A stretch of 64,000 nucleotides of DNA from Jeotgalicoccus nanhaiensis (GCA_004570955.1 SPPL01000004.1:62001-126000); one strand, 5' to 3'. Counted from the first letter of the stretch, positions 9,024-18,248 are shown. Program-made: numbers and translations. Notes: generated from the letters alone by a model not told the origin.

Positions 9024-9407
9024 ATGACAGAAAATCTTGATTTGCATAAGATGGCGAAAAATACGCTCCGGCCGCGAAAACTTGCGCGGAACGGCAAAGC
9101 CGGCTATGTTGCTTCTGCACTTTTAACGGAAAATGATAATGTATTTACCGGCGTTGCAATCGATGTCGCCTGCTCGATCGGATTTTGCGCAGAACATTCA
9201 GCAATTGCAGCGATGGTTACGGCAGGCGAAACACGCATTAAAGAAATTATCGCGGTGCACCGTGACGGCCGTGTACTTCCGCCATGCGGCAGGTGCAGGG
9301 AGTTTATCGTGCAGATAAATAACAGAAATTATGAATGCAATGTTCATGTATCCGGAGACAGAATTGTTCCCTTGAGCGCGCTGCTTCCTGAGCGCTGGGA
9401 TATATAA
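9024..9407 (+). CDS. Cytidine deaminase family protein
   Basis: Zinc-dependent deaminase fold, 127 residues. The zinc and proton-shuttle motif CAEHSAIAAM near residue 52 and the second motif PPCGRCREF near residue 90 supply the three Cys ligands and the catalytic Glu. It is closer in pattern to the small stand-alone deaminases annotated near blasticidin deaminase than to housekeeping Cdd, since the residue after CAE is His rather than Arg. Substrate could be cytidine or a related base. Co-transcribed with the NAD kinase upstream. Confidence 0.8.
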   Translation: MTENLDLHKMAKNTLRPRKLARNGKAGYVASALLTENDNVFTGVAIDVACSIGFCAEHSAIAAMVTAGETRIKEIIAVHRDGRVLPPCGRCREFIVQINNRNYECNVHVSGDRIVPLSALLPERWDI

Positions 9408-9416
9408 GCAAATTTA

Positions 9417-9456
9417 AAAGGCAGACCCTCAGATTTCGAAGAGAATCTGCCTTTTT
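9417..9456 (+). terminator. Terminator of the NAD kinase-deaminase operon
   Basis: AAAGGCAGA pairs with TCTGCCTTT around an internal loop, followed by T residues. Confidence 0.75.
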
Positions 9457-9494
9457 GTGTGGCTTTTTGGAGAATTAACGATTTTCGACGGTTT

Positions 9495-9712
9495 CCGAGT
9501 ACGACGGCGATTTACCGTTGGACTTGAACGGGACCCCGAGTACGACGGCGGTTTACCGTTGGACTTGAACTAGCTCCCGATTACGACGGTGATCGGCCGT
9601 TGGACTTGAACTAGCTCCCGAGTACGACAGCGATTTGACGTTGGACTTGAACTAGCTCCCGAGTACGACAGCGATTTGACGTTGGACTTGAACTAGCTCC
9701 CGAGTACGACAG
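9495..9712. repeat. Array 2: five and a third 41-bp tandem repeats (family II)
   Basis: Units begin at CCGA positions 9495, 9536, 9577, 9618, 9659 and 9700, always 41 apart; the last is cut after CCGAGTACGACAG. Shared blocks are GTACGAC, CGATTTA, then GGACTTGAAC and TAGCTC. ACGG and CCGT form a short palindrome around CGATTTA in the early units. The last two full units are identical, pointing to recent duplication. The array lies between a deaminase gene and a small membrane-protein gene that face each other. Confidence 0.93.
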
Positions 9713-9732
9713 AGGTTCAGTATTAAAAGAAA

Positions 9733-9897
9733 TTACCTTCTCTTCATTTTATTATCTTTAGCAAAAAAATATACTGCCAGAATAGTTAAAATGAATCCAA
9801 GTCCGTAAGTCAACAAACCAAAGTTATGTAAATCCAAAGCCAGCGTGCCGAATAATAAAATTACACCAAGCAGACATAAAAATCCTAAACTTCTCAT
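9733..9897 (-). CDS. Small two-helix membrane protein, 54 residues
   Basis: Not recognised. The reading frame starts at an ATG placed six bases after a strong GGGGGA ribosome site and ends with the basic tail KDNKMKRR. Two hydrophobic segments, about residues 4-20 and 31-46, are joined by a short loop DLHNFG, so it should sit in the membrane with a charged C-terminus. It lies after the thiI terminator and faces the deaminase gene across array 2. Ribosome site and composition make it likely real. Confidence 0.65.
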   Translation of the reverse strand: MRSLGFLCLLGVILLFGTLALDLHNFGLLTYGLGFILTILAVYFFAKDNKMKRR

Positions 9898-9938
9898 AAA
9901 TTTCCCCCTTTAATTCTCAGTTTAGTTTCAAGCTATAT

Positions 9939-9970
9939 AAAAAATCCCCGGAAGTCAATCTTCCGGGGAT
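9939..9970 (-). terminator. Terminator of nifS-thiI
   Basis: ATCCCCGGAA pairs with TTCCGGGGAT around a seven-base loop, followed by a T run on the minus strand. Confidence 0.9.
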
Positions 9971-9978
9971 AACACGCC

Positions 9979-11181
9979 TTACAGCAGATCGCTGAAGTCA
10001 TCTTCAATTTTTTCTTTTTTCGACGGCATATATACTTCGATATTTTCCATCGCTTTTTCAATCATCGGTTCAAAGTCAACGACGTCTTCGAATTTCTTCA
10101 CCGATTCCAATGATGGTTTCGTCTTCGGTGCTTTCGGTTTAAAGATTGTACAGCAGTCTTCAAATGGCAGAATGGAAGTTTCATATGTTCCCATTTTTTT
10201 TGCCATTTTCACAATATCATTTTTCTCTAAAGTGAGCAGCGGACGGAGAACCGGCAGTGTGGTCACTTCATTTATCGCGTACATGCTTGTCAAGGTCTGC
10301 GAAGCAACCTGCCCGAGGTTTTCACCGTTGACGACTGCTTCTCCGCCAATTTTCTTAGTTAATTTTTCAGCGATGCGGAGCATAATACGGCGTGTCGAAG
10401 TCATCGACAAGTTATCCGGAATTCGGTCATACAAGGTTGTCTGCAGTTCTGTAAACGGAACGATGTGAAGTTTAATATCATAACCCGTTCTTTCACTCAT
10501 AATATCGACGAGTGCCTTAACTTTGTCAGTCGCCTGCGGGCTCGTGTAAGGCGGAGAGTGAAAGTGAATCGCTTCGATTTCCACACCGCGGCGCATAATA
10601 TCAATTCCCGCTACCGGCGAGTCAATTCCGCCTGACAGCATGAGCAGCGCTTTGCCGCCGGTGCCGAGCGGCAGGCCGCCAAGTCCTTTAATCGTTTCGT
10701 AGTACATGTAAATTGCATCTGGTCTTATTTCTGCCAGTATTTTATAATCTGGATTTTTGACGTTAACTGTAAGATGCGATGTGTTTTCGAAGACATGGTT
10801 GCCCAGCAGCTGCTGGACGCCGTAGGTATCCAGATGATACTGCTTGTCCGCCCGTTTCACTTCTATTTTAAAAGTATGGCCCGCTTCAATTTCATTAGCA
10901 AATTTAAGAGCTGTTTCCTTCATTGCCTCATCCGTTTTTGCCAGTCTGACGACCGGCGACATGCTTAAAATACCGCTGATATTAGTCAGTTTATCAATAA
11001 TTTCATGCGGATCTTCTTCGTTTAAAACGATATATGCGCGGTCTCGATTCGCTTTAATTTGTACGTCATACTGTTTCAATGCTTTCATCATCCGGTCGCG
11101 AAGTGCATTTACAAACATTTTTCTGTTTTTTGTTTTCAGGGTCAGTTCGCCGTAGCGTATTAATATATGATCAAATTTCAT
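9979..11181 (-). CDS. thiI: tRNA 4-thiouridine synthase / thiamine sulfurtransferase ThiI
   Basis: Adds sulfur to uridine 8 of tRNA, using sulfur from the adjacent cysteine desulfurase. The 400-residue protein has an N-terminal ferredoxin-like part, a THUMP domain (about 60-165) and a PP-loop ATP pyrophosphatase domain with [12 protein letters not shown] near residue 183. It lacks the C-terminal rhodanese domain of the E. coli enzyme, which is normal in Firmicutes; FEDCCTIF near residue 343 holds the candidate acceptor cysteine. Its start overlaps the end of nifS by four bases. Confidence 0.96.
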   Translation of the reverse strand: MKFDHILIRYGELTLKTKNRKMFVNALRDRMMKALKQYDVQIKANRDRAYIVLNEEDPHEIIDKLTNISGILSMSPVVRLAKTDEAMKETALKFANEIEAGHTFKIEVKRADKQYHLDTYGVQQLLGNHVFENTSHLTVNVKNPDYKILAEIRPDAIYMYYETIKGLGGLPLGTGGKALLMLSGGIDSPVAGIDIMRRGVEIEAIHFHSPPYTSPQATDKVKALVDIMSERTGYDIKLHIVPFTELQTTLYDRIPDNLSMTSTRRIMLRIAEKLTKKIGGEAVVNGENLGQVASQTLTSMYAINEVTTLPVLRPLLTLEKNDIVKMAKKMGTYETSILPFEDCCTIFKPKAPKTKPSLESVKKFEDVVDFEPMIEKAMENIEVYMPSKKEKIEDDFSDLL

Positions 11182-12305
11182 TTCAGTACATCTCCTAATT
11201 CTTCGTAAACCTCTCGTAATGCTGTAATCAATTTATTTACATCGTCTTCAGTGGTATGACGCCCCATCGATATACGGATGCTGCCTTCGATAATTTTATC
11301 TTCATTATTTAAGGCGAGCAGCGTCTCGTTCAACGTGGCCAGTTTGGATGCGCAGGCGCTTGTCGTCGACACCGCAATACCGCGTTTTGATAAGGCGTTT
11401 ACGACTACTTCGCCTTTTGCACCGATAAATGACATGTTCACGATATAAGACGCTGCCTTCGGCTGAAGATAAATAAATTCGAGGTCCTGTACAGCCGTTC
11501 TTATTTTCTCATTAAATTGCGATAGTCTTTCCTTTACTTCACGCGCCTCACCGAGCGTCAGACGGAGCGCTTTAGACATTGATACCGCTCCTGGCAGATT
11601 GACTGTCCCGCTTCTGACATTATACTCATGCCCTCCGCCGTACTGGATAGGTCTCATTGTTGCGAGATCTCTTATAAACAGTCCCCCGATGCCTTTTACT
11701 CCGTTAAATTTATGGGCGGAAATACTGATTGTATCGACACCGTTGTAATTCAAGTCCGTCTTGCCAATCGCTTGAGTCGCATCGACATGGAAATGAACTT
11801 TTGGATAGTCTTTAAGCATCCGGATAATTTCTTCTATCGGCTGGATGCTGCCGATAATGTTATTCAGCGCCATCACTGTTACGAAAACAACATCGCTATC
11901 CAGCAATGATTTTAAATGATCTAAATTTACCGTACCGTCTTCGTTGGTATTAATATACTTAACCGTAAAACCATCCTTTTTCATTGCTTCCAGCACGTTG
12001 ACGATACTCGGGTGCTCGAGCTCACTCGTCAATATCGTACTGCCGAACTGTTTCTTCCGTCTCAGCATACTTTGAATCGCTATATTATTACTTTCCGTCG
12101 CACTTGCTGTAAAAACTAAATCATAAGTCTTCAAGCCCATCAGATCCAGTATTTGAGCGCGAGCCGCTTCAAGCAGCTTCGCTGCATCTTTGCCGCTTTG
12201 ATGAATACTTGCTGTATTGTAAAAATATTTTTCGCTCACTGTTATATATGTTCCAAGCGCCTCTTTGTAAGGTGCTGTCGTCGCCGCATTATCAAAATAT
12301 ATCAT
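11178..12305 (-). CDS. nifZ: Cysteine desulfurase, NifS/IscS type, dedicated to ThiI
   Basis: PLP enzyme of 375 residues that releases sulfur from cysteine and passes it to ThiI. N-terminus [10 protein letters not shown] is typical. The PLP-binding lysine lies in [11 protein letters not shown] near residue 198, preceded by HVDATQAIG, and the mobile active-site loop is TTSACASK near residue 320. Overlap with thiI and the conserved pair order in Bacillus (nifZ-thiI) support the assignment to tRNA thiolation rather than Fe-S cluster assembly. Confidence 0.93.
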   Translation of the reverse strand: MIYFDNAATTAPYKEALGTYITVSEKYFYNTASIHQSGKDAAKLLEAARAQILDLMGLKTYDLVFTASATESNNIAIQSMLRRKKQFGSTILTSELEHPSIVNVLEAMKKDGFTVKYINTNEDGTVNLDHLKSLLDSDVVFVTVMALNNIIGSIQPIEEIIRMLKDYPKVHFHVDATQAIGKTDLNYNGVDTISISAHKFNGVKGIGGLFIRDLATMRPIQYGGGHEYNVRSGTVNLPGAVSMSKALRLTLGEAREVKERLSQFNEKIRTAVQDLEFIYLQPKAASYIVNMSFIGAKGEVVVNALSKRGIAVSTTSACASKLATLNETLLALNNEDKIIEGSIRISMGRHTTEDDVNKLITALREVYEELGDVLK

Positions 12306-12327
12306 CCTAATTCACCTCTCACATAAA

Positions 12328-12358
12328 ATGACTTAGGATATGACATATCCTAAGTCAT
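12328..12358 (-). terminator. Terminator of ezrA
   Basis: Perfect 14-pair stem ATGACTTAGGATAT / ATATCCTAAGTCAT with a three-base loop and a short T-rich tail on the minus strand, located just before the nifS ribosome site. Confidence 0.65.
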
Positions 12359-12362
12359 GATG

Positions 12363-14057
12363 TTAATTATTATCATATTGTTTTTCTATTTTCGCCGCAC
12401 TGCCGGGCTCCACACTTTCCACTGCATCTTTAGCAACGTCCAGTGCACGTTTGTAGCGGTTTTCTTTAAATAAGCGCTCTGCTTCATTTAAATGAGCATT
12501 CAAATCCGCATCCGTACTGCGGAATCTGTTGCCGTACTGAATCATCAGCTCCGTCAGCTCTGAATCTCTCATCACCGCATATGCTTCCTGTTCAAATTTA
12601 TTCATCATCAGAACAGTATCATTTACTTTGGCTTTAACGTATTCCACATTCAGCGGGCGCCGGCTGAAGTAATTTTCAATTTCTTTGATATTTACTTCAA
12701 TTTCATGTTTCATAACGATAAACTGCTCAGGCAATGTTACGAGGTTCGATGCCATCAGTTCACGGTACACCTTTTCTTTCCGGTCATTGACGTAACGCAG
12801 ATTCTCACGAGCTTCCGCATCATCTTCACGCAAACTGACCAGATGCTCCTGAATGCTGTTCTGTTCTTCATGAATCGTATGCGCATTATTTTTTAAATAA
12901 TCGATATTATCCACGATAGCACTGTAGCGCGTCGTGTTTTTCTCAGTTTCTTCAATCATACCGCTGTAAATCGAAATCAGATTTTCAATTTCGTTTTCAT
13001 AATTCATTACCTTTTGAACATCGGATTCATCGATATGATACTGATCTTTAATATAATCGATTTCAGTGCGCAGTGTATAGTTCAATGCTTTGGCGTTAAA
13101 TAATTCATCTGTAATAACATCCTTGCCGCCGTCGAACTTATTCTTTGCATTAACTTCATGCTCTACAAGTTCATACATATCATCCAGCTCGTCGTGAATA
13201 CTCTCTAAAATAGAGTCGGCTTCTTCAAGCTCGAGTTTCGCAACCAGCGGTTCAACGCGGTTTAAGTTGCTTTTCAGCGTTGACAATCTGTTTTCTACTT
13301 TGATGTGATCAAGATCGTATCCTTTAGCACGCAAATCTCTGCAGCCGTAACGCAGTTCCTGGAACTGCTGCGGCAGTTCTTTTTGAACTTCTTTAATAAG
13401 TTTCGGAATTTCATCCATGCTGTCTTTTAAGTTCAGCAGTTCGTTGTAAGTGTTGAAGATAAACTCATTGGCACGCAGATAGTTTCCATCATTGACCATT
13501 TTTTCGTACCTTGCAACTTCCGGCTCATAAGCTTTAATAACTTCTTCCAGCGGTTTTTTCGCATCTCCGAATTTGTGGCCGTTGGCGAGTACATCGCGTT
13601 TTGCTTCGCGGTACAAGCGTTCGCTTTCAATATTCTGATGCTTCCCCTCTTCAACAGCTTTTGTAAACCCTGCAACTTCTTCAGTCAGTTCATCGTACTT
13701 ATTTTTAATAATCTCGATATTTTCCCCTGCGAGCTCATTATTTTTTGTACTTTTGGCAAATTTAAATTGCTCAACGTTTGTTTTAGACTGTTCAAGTGCA
13801 TTTGTTGCATGTGTACTATGAGTATTTAATGTTTCGTTCCATTCATCCTGCCATTTGTCGTAAAGCTCTTTCGCTTCGCCGTGCAGGTTATAGTTTTTTA
13901 ATTTCACTAAATCCAATTTAAATGGAAGCTGATTTACTTCATGCAGTCTGCTGTATTGAGTATCAATCATTTGTGTTTTTACAGATCTTAAGTACAGCAG
14001 TACAGCTGCTGCCACGATAACCAAAATGATAATCGCGATTAATATATACACCCACAT
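12363..14057 (-). CDS. ezrA: Septation ring formation regulator EzrA
   Basis: Membrane-anchored regulator of FtsZ ring assembly. It has 564 residues, as usual. One N-terminal membrane segment (about residues 4-25) is followed by spectrin-like helical coiled-coil repeats across the whole cytoplasmic part, and the QNR-like patch is represented near the C-terminus by IQYGNRFRST. Conserved position between the GAF/rpsD pair and nifS-thiI in staphylococci. Monocistronic, diverging from the GAF gene. Confidence 0.96.
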   Translation of the reverse strand: MWVYILIAIIILVIVAAAVLLYLRSVKTQMIDTQYSRLHEVNQLPFKLDLVKLKNYNLHGEAKELYDKWQDEWNETLNTHSTHATNALEQSKTNVEQFKFAKSTKNNELAGENIEIIKNKYDELTEEVAGFTKAVEEGKHQNIESERLYREAKRDVLANGHKFGDAKKPLEEVIKAYEPEVARYEKMVNDGNYLRANEFIFNTYNELLNLKDSMDEIPKLIKEVQKELPQQFQELRYGCRDLRAKGYDLDHIKVENRLSTLKSNLNRVEPLVAKLELEEADSILESIHDELDDMYELVEHEVNAKNKFDGGKDVITDELFNAKALNYTLRTEIDYIKDQYHIDESDVQKVMNYENEIENLISIYSGMIEETEKNTTRYSAIVDNIDYLKNNAHTIHEEQNSIQEHLVSLREDDAEARENLRYVNDRKEKVYRELMASNLVTLPEQFIVMKHEIEVNIKEIENYFSRRPLNVEYVKAKVNDTVLMMNKFEQEAYAVMRDSELTELMIQYGNRFRSTDADLNAHLNEAERLFKENRYKRALDVAKDAVESVEPGSAAKIEKQYDNN

Positions 14058-14172
14058 ACACTTTACCTCCTAGATATATACTCAATTATAGCTCAAAACG
14101 TTGCGTTGCAAAACATATAAATGTATAATTCTTTAAAATCACCAATATACATAAAAAGCACGGAGGCATAAT

Positions 14173-14643
14173 ATGTTTACTAATATTGAAATTAAAGATT
14201 ACGAGACACTCAACAAAATGCTGAAAAGTCTTATCGAAGATGAATCGGACAGAATTGCGAATCTGTCAAACGCATCCAGCCTTTTAAATTATTTCCTTAA
14301 AGATATTAACTGGGTCGGTTTCTACTTATATGAAGAAAAAACGAATGAATTAGTACTCGGACCGTTCCAGGGGCTCCCTGCATGCGTGCGCATTGAAAAC
14401 GGCAAAGGCGTATGCGGTACAGCTTTCCGCGGCAACGATATTTTTATCGTGGATGATGTAAATGAATTCCCGGGTCACATCGCCTGCGACGCAAACAGCA
14501 AATCCGAAATCGTTCTGCCGCTCTACAAAGACGGCAAAGGCATCGGAGTGCTCGATATCGATGCGCCGATTTACGAACGTTTCACAGAAGAAGACCGCAA
14601 CGGCTTAAAAGCCTTTGTTGATACTTTAATTAACTACATTTAA
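14173..14643 (+). CDS. msrC: GAF-domain protein, free methionine-(R)-sulfoxide reductase type
   Basis: Single GAF domain of 156 residues. It carries the fRMsr active-site pattern: WVGFYLYE near residue 54, LGPFQGLPACVRI near residue 69 and GVCGTAF near residue 83, then VNEFPGHIACDANSKSEIV, with three conserved cysteines at about 75, 85 and 107. Known members reduce free Met-R-sulfoxide in the cytoplasm. The gene lies between ezrA and rpsD exactly as in S. aureus and B. subtilis (ytsP). Confidence 0.88.
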   Translation: MFTNIEIKDYETLNKMLKSLIEDESDRIANLSNASSLLNYFLKDINWVGFYLYEEKTNELVLGPFQGLPACVRIENGKGVCGTAFRGNDIFIVDDVNEFPGHIACDANSKSEIVLPLYKDGKGIGVLDIDAPIYERFTEEDRNGLKAFVDTLINYI

Positions 14644-14645
14644 TA

Positions 14646-14674
14646 TTGACTTTGGGTATCCGAAGGTGTAAAAT
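14646..14674 (+). promoter_or_regulatory. rpsD promoter
   Basis: TTGACT at 14646-14651, 17-base spacer, TAAAAT at 14669-14674. Placed directly behind the GAF gene stop codon. Confidence 0.85.
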
Positions 14675-14680
14675 GAATTA

Positions 14681-14862
14681 TTGTGTAAATGAACAGTATA
14701 AGTAGCGGATAATCATTGCAAGTAAGTATGCGGTCCCCGCGGTTGGTGTGCTGCGTAACCAATGCTATGAGGCGAAGGCACTTTAAATCGTATACCCTCG
14801 CAGGAGATTATTCCCTTATGATGTTTTTTGCATATATTATAAAACATAAGGAGGAGCTAATT
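14681..14862 (+). promoter_or_regulatory. rpsD 5' leader, probable S4 autoregulatory RNA
   Basis: An untranslated leader of about 180 bases separates the promoter from the rpsD start. It contains GC-rich paired segments (CCCCGCGG, GGTTGGTG with AACCAATG) and ends with CTTATGATGTTTT facing AAAACATAAG directly before the GGAGGAG ribosome site. In Firmicutes S4 represses its own mRNA by binding such a leader; here the assignment rests on position and structure, not on a verified consensus. Confidence 0.55.
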
Positions 14863-15465
14863 ATGGCTCGTTTTACAGGTTCAATCTGGAAAAAATCACG
14901 CCGCTTAGGAATTTCCCTGACTGGCACAGGCAAAGAATTGGAACGTCGTCCGTACCCGCCGGGTCAGCACGGTCCAACACAAAGAATTAAATTATCAGAG
15001 TACGGTATGCAATTACAGGAGAAACAAAAACTCCGTTACATGTATGGAATTAACGAACGTCAATTCCGCACTTTATTCGACCGTTCAGGTAAAATGAAAG
15101 GTGTTCACGGTGAGAACTTCATGATCTTGCTTGCGACTAGATTAGACGCAATCGTTCGTGCTTCAGGACTTGCCCGCACACAGCGTCAAGCACGTCAGTT
15201 AGTTAACCACGGTCACATCACTGTGGATGGCAAACGTGTAGATATCCCTTCATTTATCGTTAAACCAGGTCAGGTTATCGGAGTTCGTGAAAAATCACGT
15301 AACCTTGATATCATTGCTGAAGCTGTTGAATTAAGCAACTTCACACCTGAGTACTTAACATTCAACAAAGATAACCTAGAAGTTACTTTCGACAGACTGC
15401 CAGAACGCAGTGAATTAAATGCCGACATTAACGAACAGTTAATCGTTGAATTCTACTCTCGTTAA
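14863..15465 (+). CDS. rpsD: 30S ribosomal protein S4
   Basis: Primary 16S rRNA-binding protein of the small subunit, 200 residues. [19 protein letters not shown] is the canonical start of the zinc-free S4 of staphylococci, and the S4 RNA-binding domain runs from about residue 92 with [20 protein letters not shown]. The ATG at 14863 follows GGAGGAG; a longer in-frame extension to 14716 lies inside the leader and is rejected. It is transcribed alone. Confidence 0.98.
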   Translation: MARFTGSIWKKSRRLGISLTGTGKELERRPYPPGQHGPTQRIKLSEYGMQLQEKQKLRYMYGINERQFRTLFDRSGKMKGVHGENFMILLATRLDAIVRASGLARTQRQARQLVNHGHITVDGKRVDIPSFIVKPGQVIGVREKSRNLDIIAEAVELSNFTPEYLTFNKDNLEVTFDRLPERSELNADINEQLIVEFYSR

Positions 15466-15479
15466 TAACTTTGAGAAAT

Positions 15480-15512
15480 CCGAAATCATTATTAAATGGT
15501 TTCGGGTTTTTT
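15480..15512 (+). terminator. rpsD terminator
   Basis: CCGAAATCATT pairs with ATGGTTTCGG, followed by six T residues. Confidence 0.85.
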
Positions 15513-15560
15513 GTGTTTTAAATGGGTATTTTGAGATTTTGGTGTGAGTGATTGGAGAGC

Positions 15561-15720
15561 TGGACGACGACGGTGATTTAGTATCGTACTTTAACAGTTG
15601 CATCCCGTCACGGTGGCTTTGACAATGACCTGCTAGAGTCGCTGCCGGATCACTGTGACTTTGACAATGACCCGCTAGAGCTGTTACCGGGTCACTGTGA
15701 CTTTGACAATGTGCAACATC
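15561..15720. repeat. Array 3: about four 41-42-bp repeats (family II, degenerate)
   Basis: Three units share CTTTGACAATGACC at 15617, 15659 and a shorter CTTTGACAATG at 15701, intervals 42. The unit core is GGGTCA, C, TGT, seven bases, ACA, A, TGACCC, an imperfect palindrome, followed by GCTAGAG. The first unit (about 15561-15601), with GACGACGG, GATTTA and ACTTTAAC, resembles array 2 units more than its own neighbours. Lies between rpsD and the cold-shock gene, which converge. Confidence 0.85.
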
Positions 15721-15802
15721 TTCTCAAAAGCAGAGGAGAAAAACCGCAAAAAATTAACATAAATCTATTCCTTATCCAGGTAATCATATAAATATAGAAA
15801 CC

Positions 15803-15832
15803 AAAAAAAGAGACACCCTGAGGTGTCTCTCT
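15803..15832 (-). terminator. Terminator of the cold-shock gene
   Basis: AGAGACACC pairs with GGTGTCTCT around a short loop, followed by seven T residues on the minus strand. Confidence 0.9.
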
Positions 15833-15850
15833 AAAAAATTAAACTATTTA

Positions 15851-16051
15851 TTAAACAGTTGCAACGTTGACAGCTTGTGGTCCGCGTTGTCCTTCTTCGA
15901 TTTCAAAAGTAACTTTTTGACCTTCTTCTAAAGTTTTGTATCCTTCACCTTGGATAGCTGAGAAGTGTACGAACACGTCGTCTCCTGCTTCTTGCTCGAT
16001 GAAACCAAAACCTTTTTCTCCGTTAAACCATTTTACAGTTCCTTCATTCAT
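15851..16051 (-). CDS. cspA: Cold-shock protein, CspA/CspB family
   Basis: Single OB-fold RNA chaperone of 66 residues. Both RNA-binding motifs are intact: KGFGFIEQE and VFVHFSAIQ. The ATG at 16051 is chosen because AAGGAGG lies eight bases before it and [10 protein letters not shown] is the standard family start; a longer reading to 16078 runs through the ribosome site. A predicted 110-base leader precedes it, a common feature of cold-inducible csp genes. Confidence 0.95.
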   Translation of the reverse strand: MNEGTVKWFNGEKGFGFIEQEAGDDVFVHFSAIQGEGYKTLEEGQKVTFEIEEGQRGPQAVNVATV

Positions 16052-16168
16052 TGAAAAAACCTCCTTGTGCTTATGCACGTGTTATTTTTGCAGTTTTAAA
16101 CATTTAAAAGAGTTTTTTCAAATAATGAAGAGAAACTATTTAAACTTTGCCTTAAAAACTACATTCTT

Positions 16169-16197
16169 AATATACCATGGTCTGACCAATAAGCCAA
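16169..16197 (-). promoter_or_regulatory. Promoter of the cold-shock gene with long leader
   Basis: On the minus strand TTGGCT and TATATT are 17 bases apart. The start site would lie about 110 bases before the start codon. Confidence 0.6.
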
Positions 16198-16215
16198 CCT
16201 AAATTAGAAATATTT

Positions 16216-17556
16216 TTAATTTTCACACGCCCAGTTATCTTTATCTCTGTCCATTTTCGGCTGGTAAGCAGAATGGTCACTTCCTACGCCTTCCGGAAAT
16301 ACAGTTCTTAATTCGGTACAGTTGGCGAAGTTATATGAAGTACCTGAATCACTTTCTACATTTTGCTCCGTGTTAATCTCAGGTTCCGCTTCAGCAGCAA
16401 CTTCTTCCTCTTCACTGTTAAAACCTTCACCGCCCTCGTTTACGTAGCCGGGAATTGACCAGATGCCAAGCTGGTTATCTTTTGCATACTGCTCTTTCTC
16501 CCGGAATTCTGAGAGATAGCGCTGCTGTTCATAAATATAACCGACCCTCGCAAGCCCTTCTTCCAGCAGCACTTCGTGCACGTTTACGCCATCAGCATAC
16601 AGGTACACAAGATGTCTGCCGTAATGATCCGTCTCTGCTCCTTCATCGTACTCAATATGCAGTTCCTCTGCATTACTCATAAGCTCCGTCATTCTTGCCG
16701 AAGCTTCAGGACCAAATGGTTCTACAGGCTTGTTCGGGTGAACCGTTTCCGGCGTATCAATCAAGAGAAGTCTTAACTTCAATGTATTGTTGTCGCTGTC
16801 CAGCACATGAACAGTATCACCATCGACTACACGATAAAGTTCTACTTCCGCGATGCCATCCTTAGCAGCAGACTCTTTCTCCTGCTTCTCTTTTTCAGCT
16901 TTCTGTTTCTCTTCTTTCTCCTTAGCCGCCTTTTCAGCAGCAAATTTTTCTTCTTTTTCTTTCTCCGTCTGCTCTTTCTCTGCAGCTTCTCTCTCAGCCT
17001 TTTCACGTTCTTCTTGTTCAGCCTGAGCTTTTTCCTTGGCCGCTTCCTCTTTCTCTTTTTCAGTAGTCAAACGTTCTTCTTCCGCCTCTTTTTCTGCTTC
17101 AGTGCCTGCTTCATTATCCTGGGCGATATCCTTAGCTTTCTCTACAGTTTCTGACTCAGTAGCAGCTGCTCCTTCTTCAACATTTGTTCCCGGCAAGGTA
17201 AATACAAATAAAAGAAATATTATAAAACCGAGTATAAAGGCGTTGCGTGAAATTTTACTGAATTTTCCTTTTTCCTTGTACTTTAATTTATAAAAACGGC
17301 TTGATGCCATCGATATAAACATCGCGATTGACACCATAACCCATAGAATTAAAAATGCTTCATTAATCGTCGCACCGTCTACAATCAGCGCACGGTTAAT
17401 CATCAGAATGCCGGACACAGCCAGCAGCACAAATACCGGTTTCCAAAAAGATCCGCTCTGATCCTTATCAGTCCAGTGTCCGTGCATCGCAAGTCCAAAC
17501 AAGACCGCTGTAGAAATTGTTGAAATAAAAATCAAAAAACCGAATATAATACTCAT
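16216..17556 (-). CDS. Membrane-tethered thermonuclease with excalibur domain
   Basis: Protein of 446 residues in four parts. Residues 1-125 hold about four hydrophobic segments. Residues 135-233 are a Glu/Lys/Ala-rich helical stalk. Residues 236-370 are a staphylococcal-nuclease fold with Asp in VVDGDTVHV, Arg262, Asp267 and Glu270 in LRLLLIDTPE, and Arg314 in YGRHLVYLY, so the catalytic residues are present. After an acidic linker, residues 408-446 form an excalibur calcium-binding module with NFANCTEL and DRDKDNWACE. It should act outside the cell while anchored to the membrane, degrading DNA or RNA. It is monocistronic. Topology of the nuclease side is inferred from the calcium module. 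Confidence 0.85.
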   Translation of the reverse strand: MSIIFGFLIFISTISTAVLFGLAMHGHWTDKDQSGSFWKPVFVLLAVSGILMINRALIVDGATINEAFLILWVMVSIAMFISMASSRFYKLKYKEKGKFSKISRNAFILGFIIFLLFVFTLPGTNVEEGAAATESETVEKAKDIAQDNEAGTEAEKEAEEERLTTEKEKEEAAKEKAQAEQEEREKAEREAAEKEQTEKEKEEKFAAEKAAKEKEEKQKAEKEKQEKESAAKDGIAEVELYRVVDGDTVHVLDSDNNTLKLRLLLIDTPETVHPNKPVEPFGPEASARMTELMSNAEELHIEYDEGAETDHYGRHLVYLYADGVNVHEVLLEEGLARVGYIYEQQRYLSEFREKEQYAKDNQLGIWSIPGYVNEGGEGFNSEEEEVAAEAEPEINTEQNVESDSGTSYNFANCTELRTVFPEGVGSDHSAYQPKMDRDKDNWACEN

Positions 17557-17694
17557 TTTGTCTACTCTCCATTAATATTCATATCTATTTATTATACGTG
17601 ATAAAAAGCATCTGTGAATAAACATTTAATGGAAACTTTGAACAAGTTAGCACGTCTCAATGCACCATTTTGAGTATTTTTTATAATTTCGTCC

Positions 17695-18132
17695 TTATAT
17701 CTTTGGTTCTATCACAATTTTATATTGCCGCGAAAAGTAAGAAACAGTACATAAGACGAGGTATATTATTAAAATAACCAGACCGTTCACTGGTATAAAT
17801 AGTTCTGTATTTGGATCAGACAGAGCTGAAACTATAAGATTACTTAAAAATATAACAGTCCATACTGCCAAAAGAATATTTGCTGTTTTGTTGAATAACG
17901 TATCTTTTATCAATACCTCGTCGCCGGATTTAACATTAAGTTTAGACTCCCTTTCCAGAGGAGATGTACAAATCAGCTGGCCTTTTTCTGCTGGTATGTA
18001 CATCTCCTTCTCTTTAAAAGATTCAACGGTTCCTATTAGTCTTCCATTAAATTGAATCTTTACGGGTCTCGTCATTCCTAAAAACCAGGTTCGGCGTTTG
18101 ACAGCGATGCTTAAATCATCCGTATTCTCCAT
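17695..18132 (-). CDS. Uncharacterised membrane protein, 145 residues
   Basis: Not recognised. A soluble N-terminal half of about 85 residues contains beta-like strands (RPVKIQFNGRLIGTVESF, EVLIKDTLF), and two hydrophobic segments follow at about residues 84-105 and 113-133, ending in a basic tail. The ATG at 18132 is favoured since CTGGAG lies seven bases upstream; a GTG ten codons earlier has a weaker site. It is transcribed alone between the nuclease and the citrate-type transporter. Confidence 0.7.
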   Translation of the reverse strand: MENTDDLSIAVKRRTWFLGMTRPVKIQFNGRLIGTVESFKEKEMYIPAEKGQLICTSPLERESKLNVKSGDEVLIKDTLFNKTANILLAVWTVIFLSNLIVSALSDPNTELFIPVNGLVILIIYLVLCTVSYFSRQYKIVIEPKI

Positions 18133-18212
18133 ATTACCACTCCAGTCTGCAGCAATTTTCACTTCAGTTATACTCTAACTGCTCAATCTTTTCAAGCTTA
18201 TAATTAACTAAT

Positions 18213-18248
18213 AAAAAACAGCATGACCTCCTAAGAGTTCATACTGCT
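18213..18248 (-). terminator. Terminator of the CitM-type transporter gene
   Basis: AGCAGTATGAACTC pairs imperfectly with GAGGTCATGCTG, followed by six T residues on the minus strand. Confidence 0.75.

Noticed and set aside
14716-14862. 49-codon N-terminal extension of ribosomal protein S4
   Set aside because: It lies in the structured leader; the start at 14863 has GGAGGAG and the canonical S4 N-terminus.
16807-17154. Phe/Leu/Ser-rich reading frame opposite the nuclease stalk
   Set aside because: It is the antisense of a Glu/Lys-rich stalk, which produces long open frames of hydrophobic residues without biological meaning.
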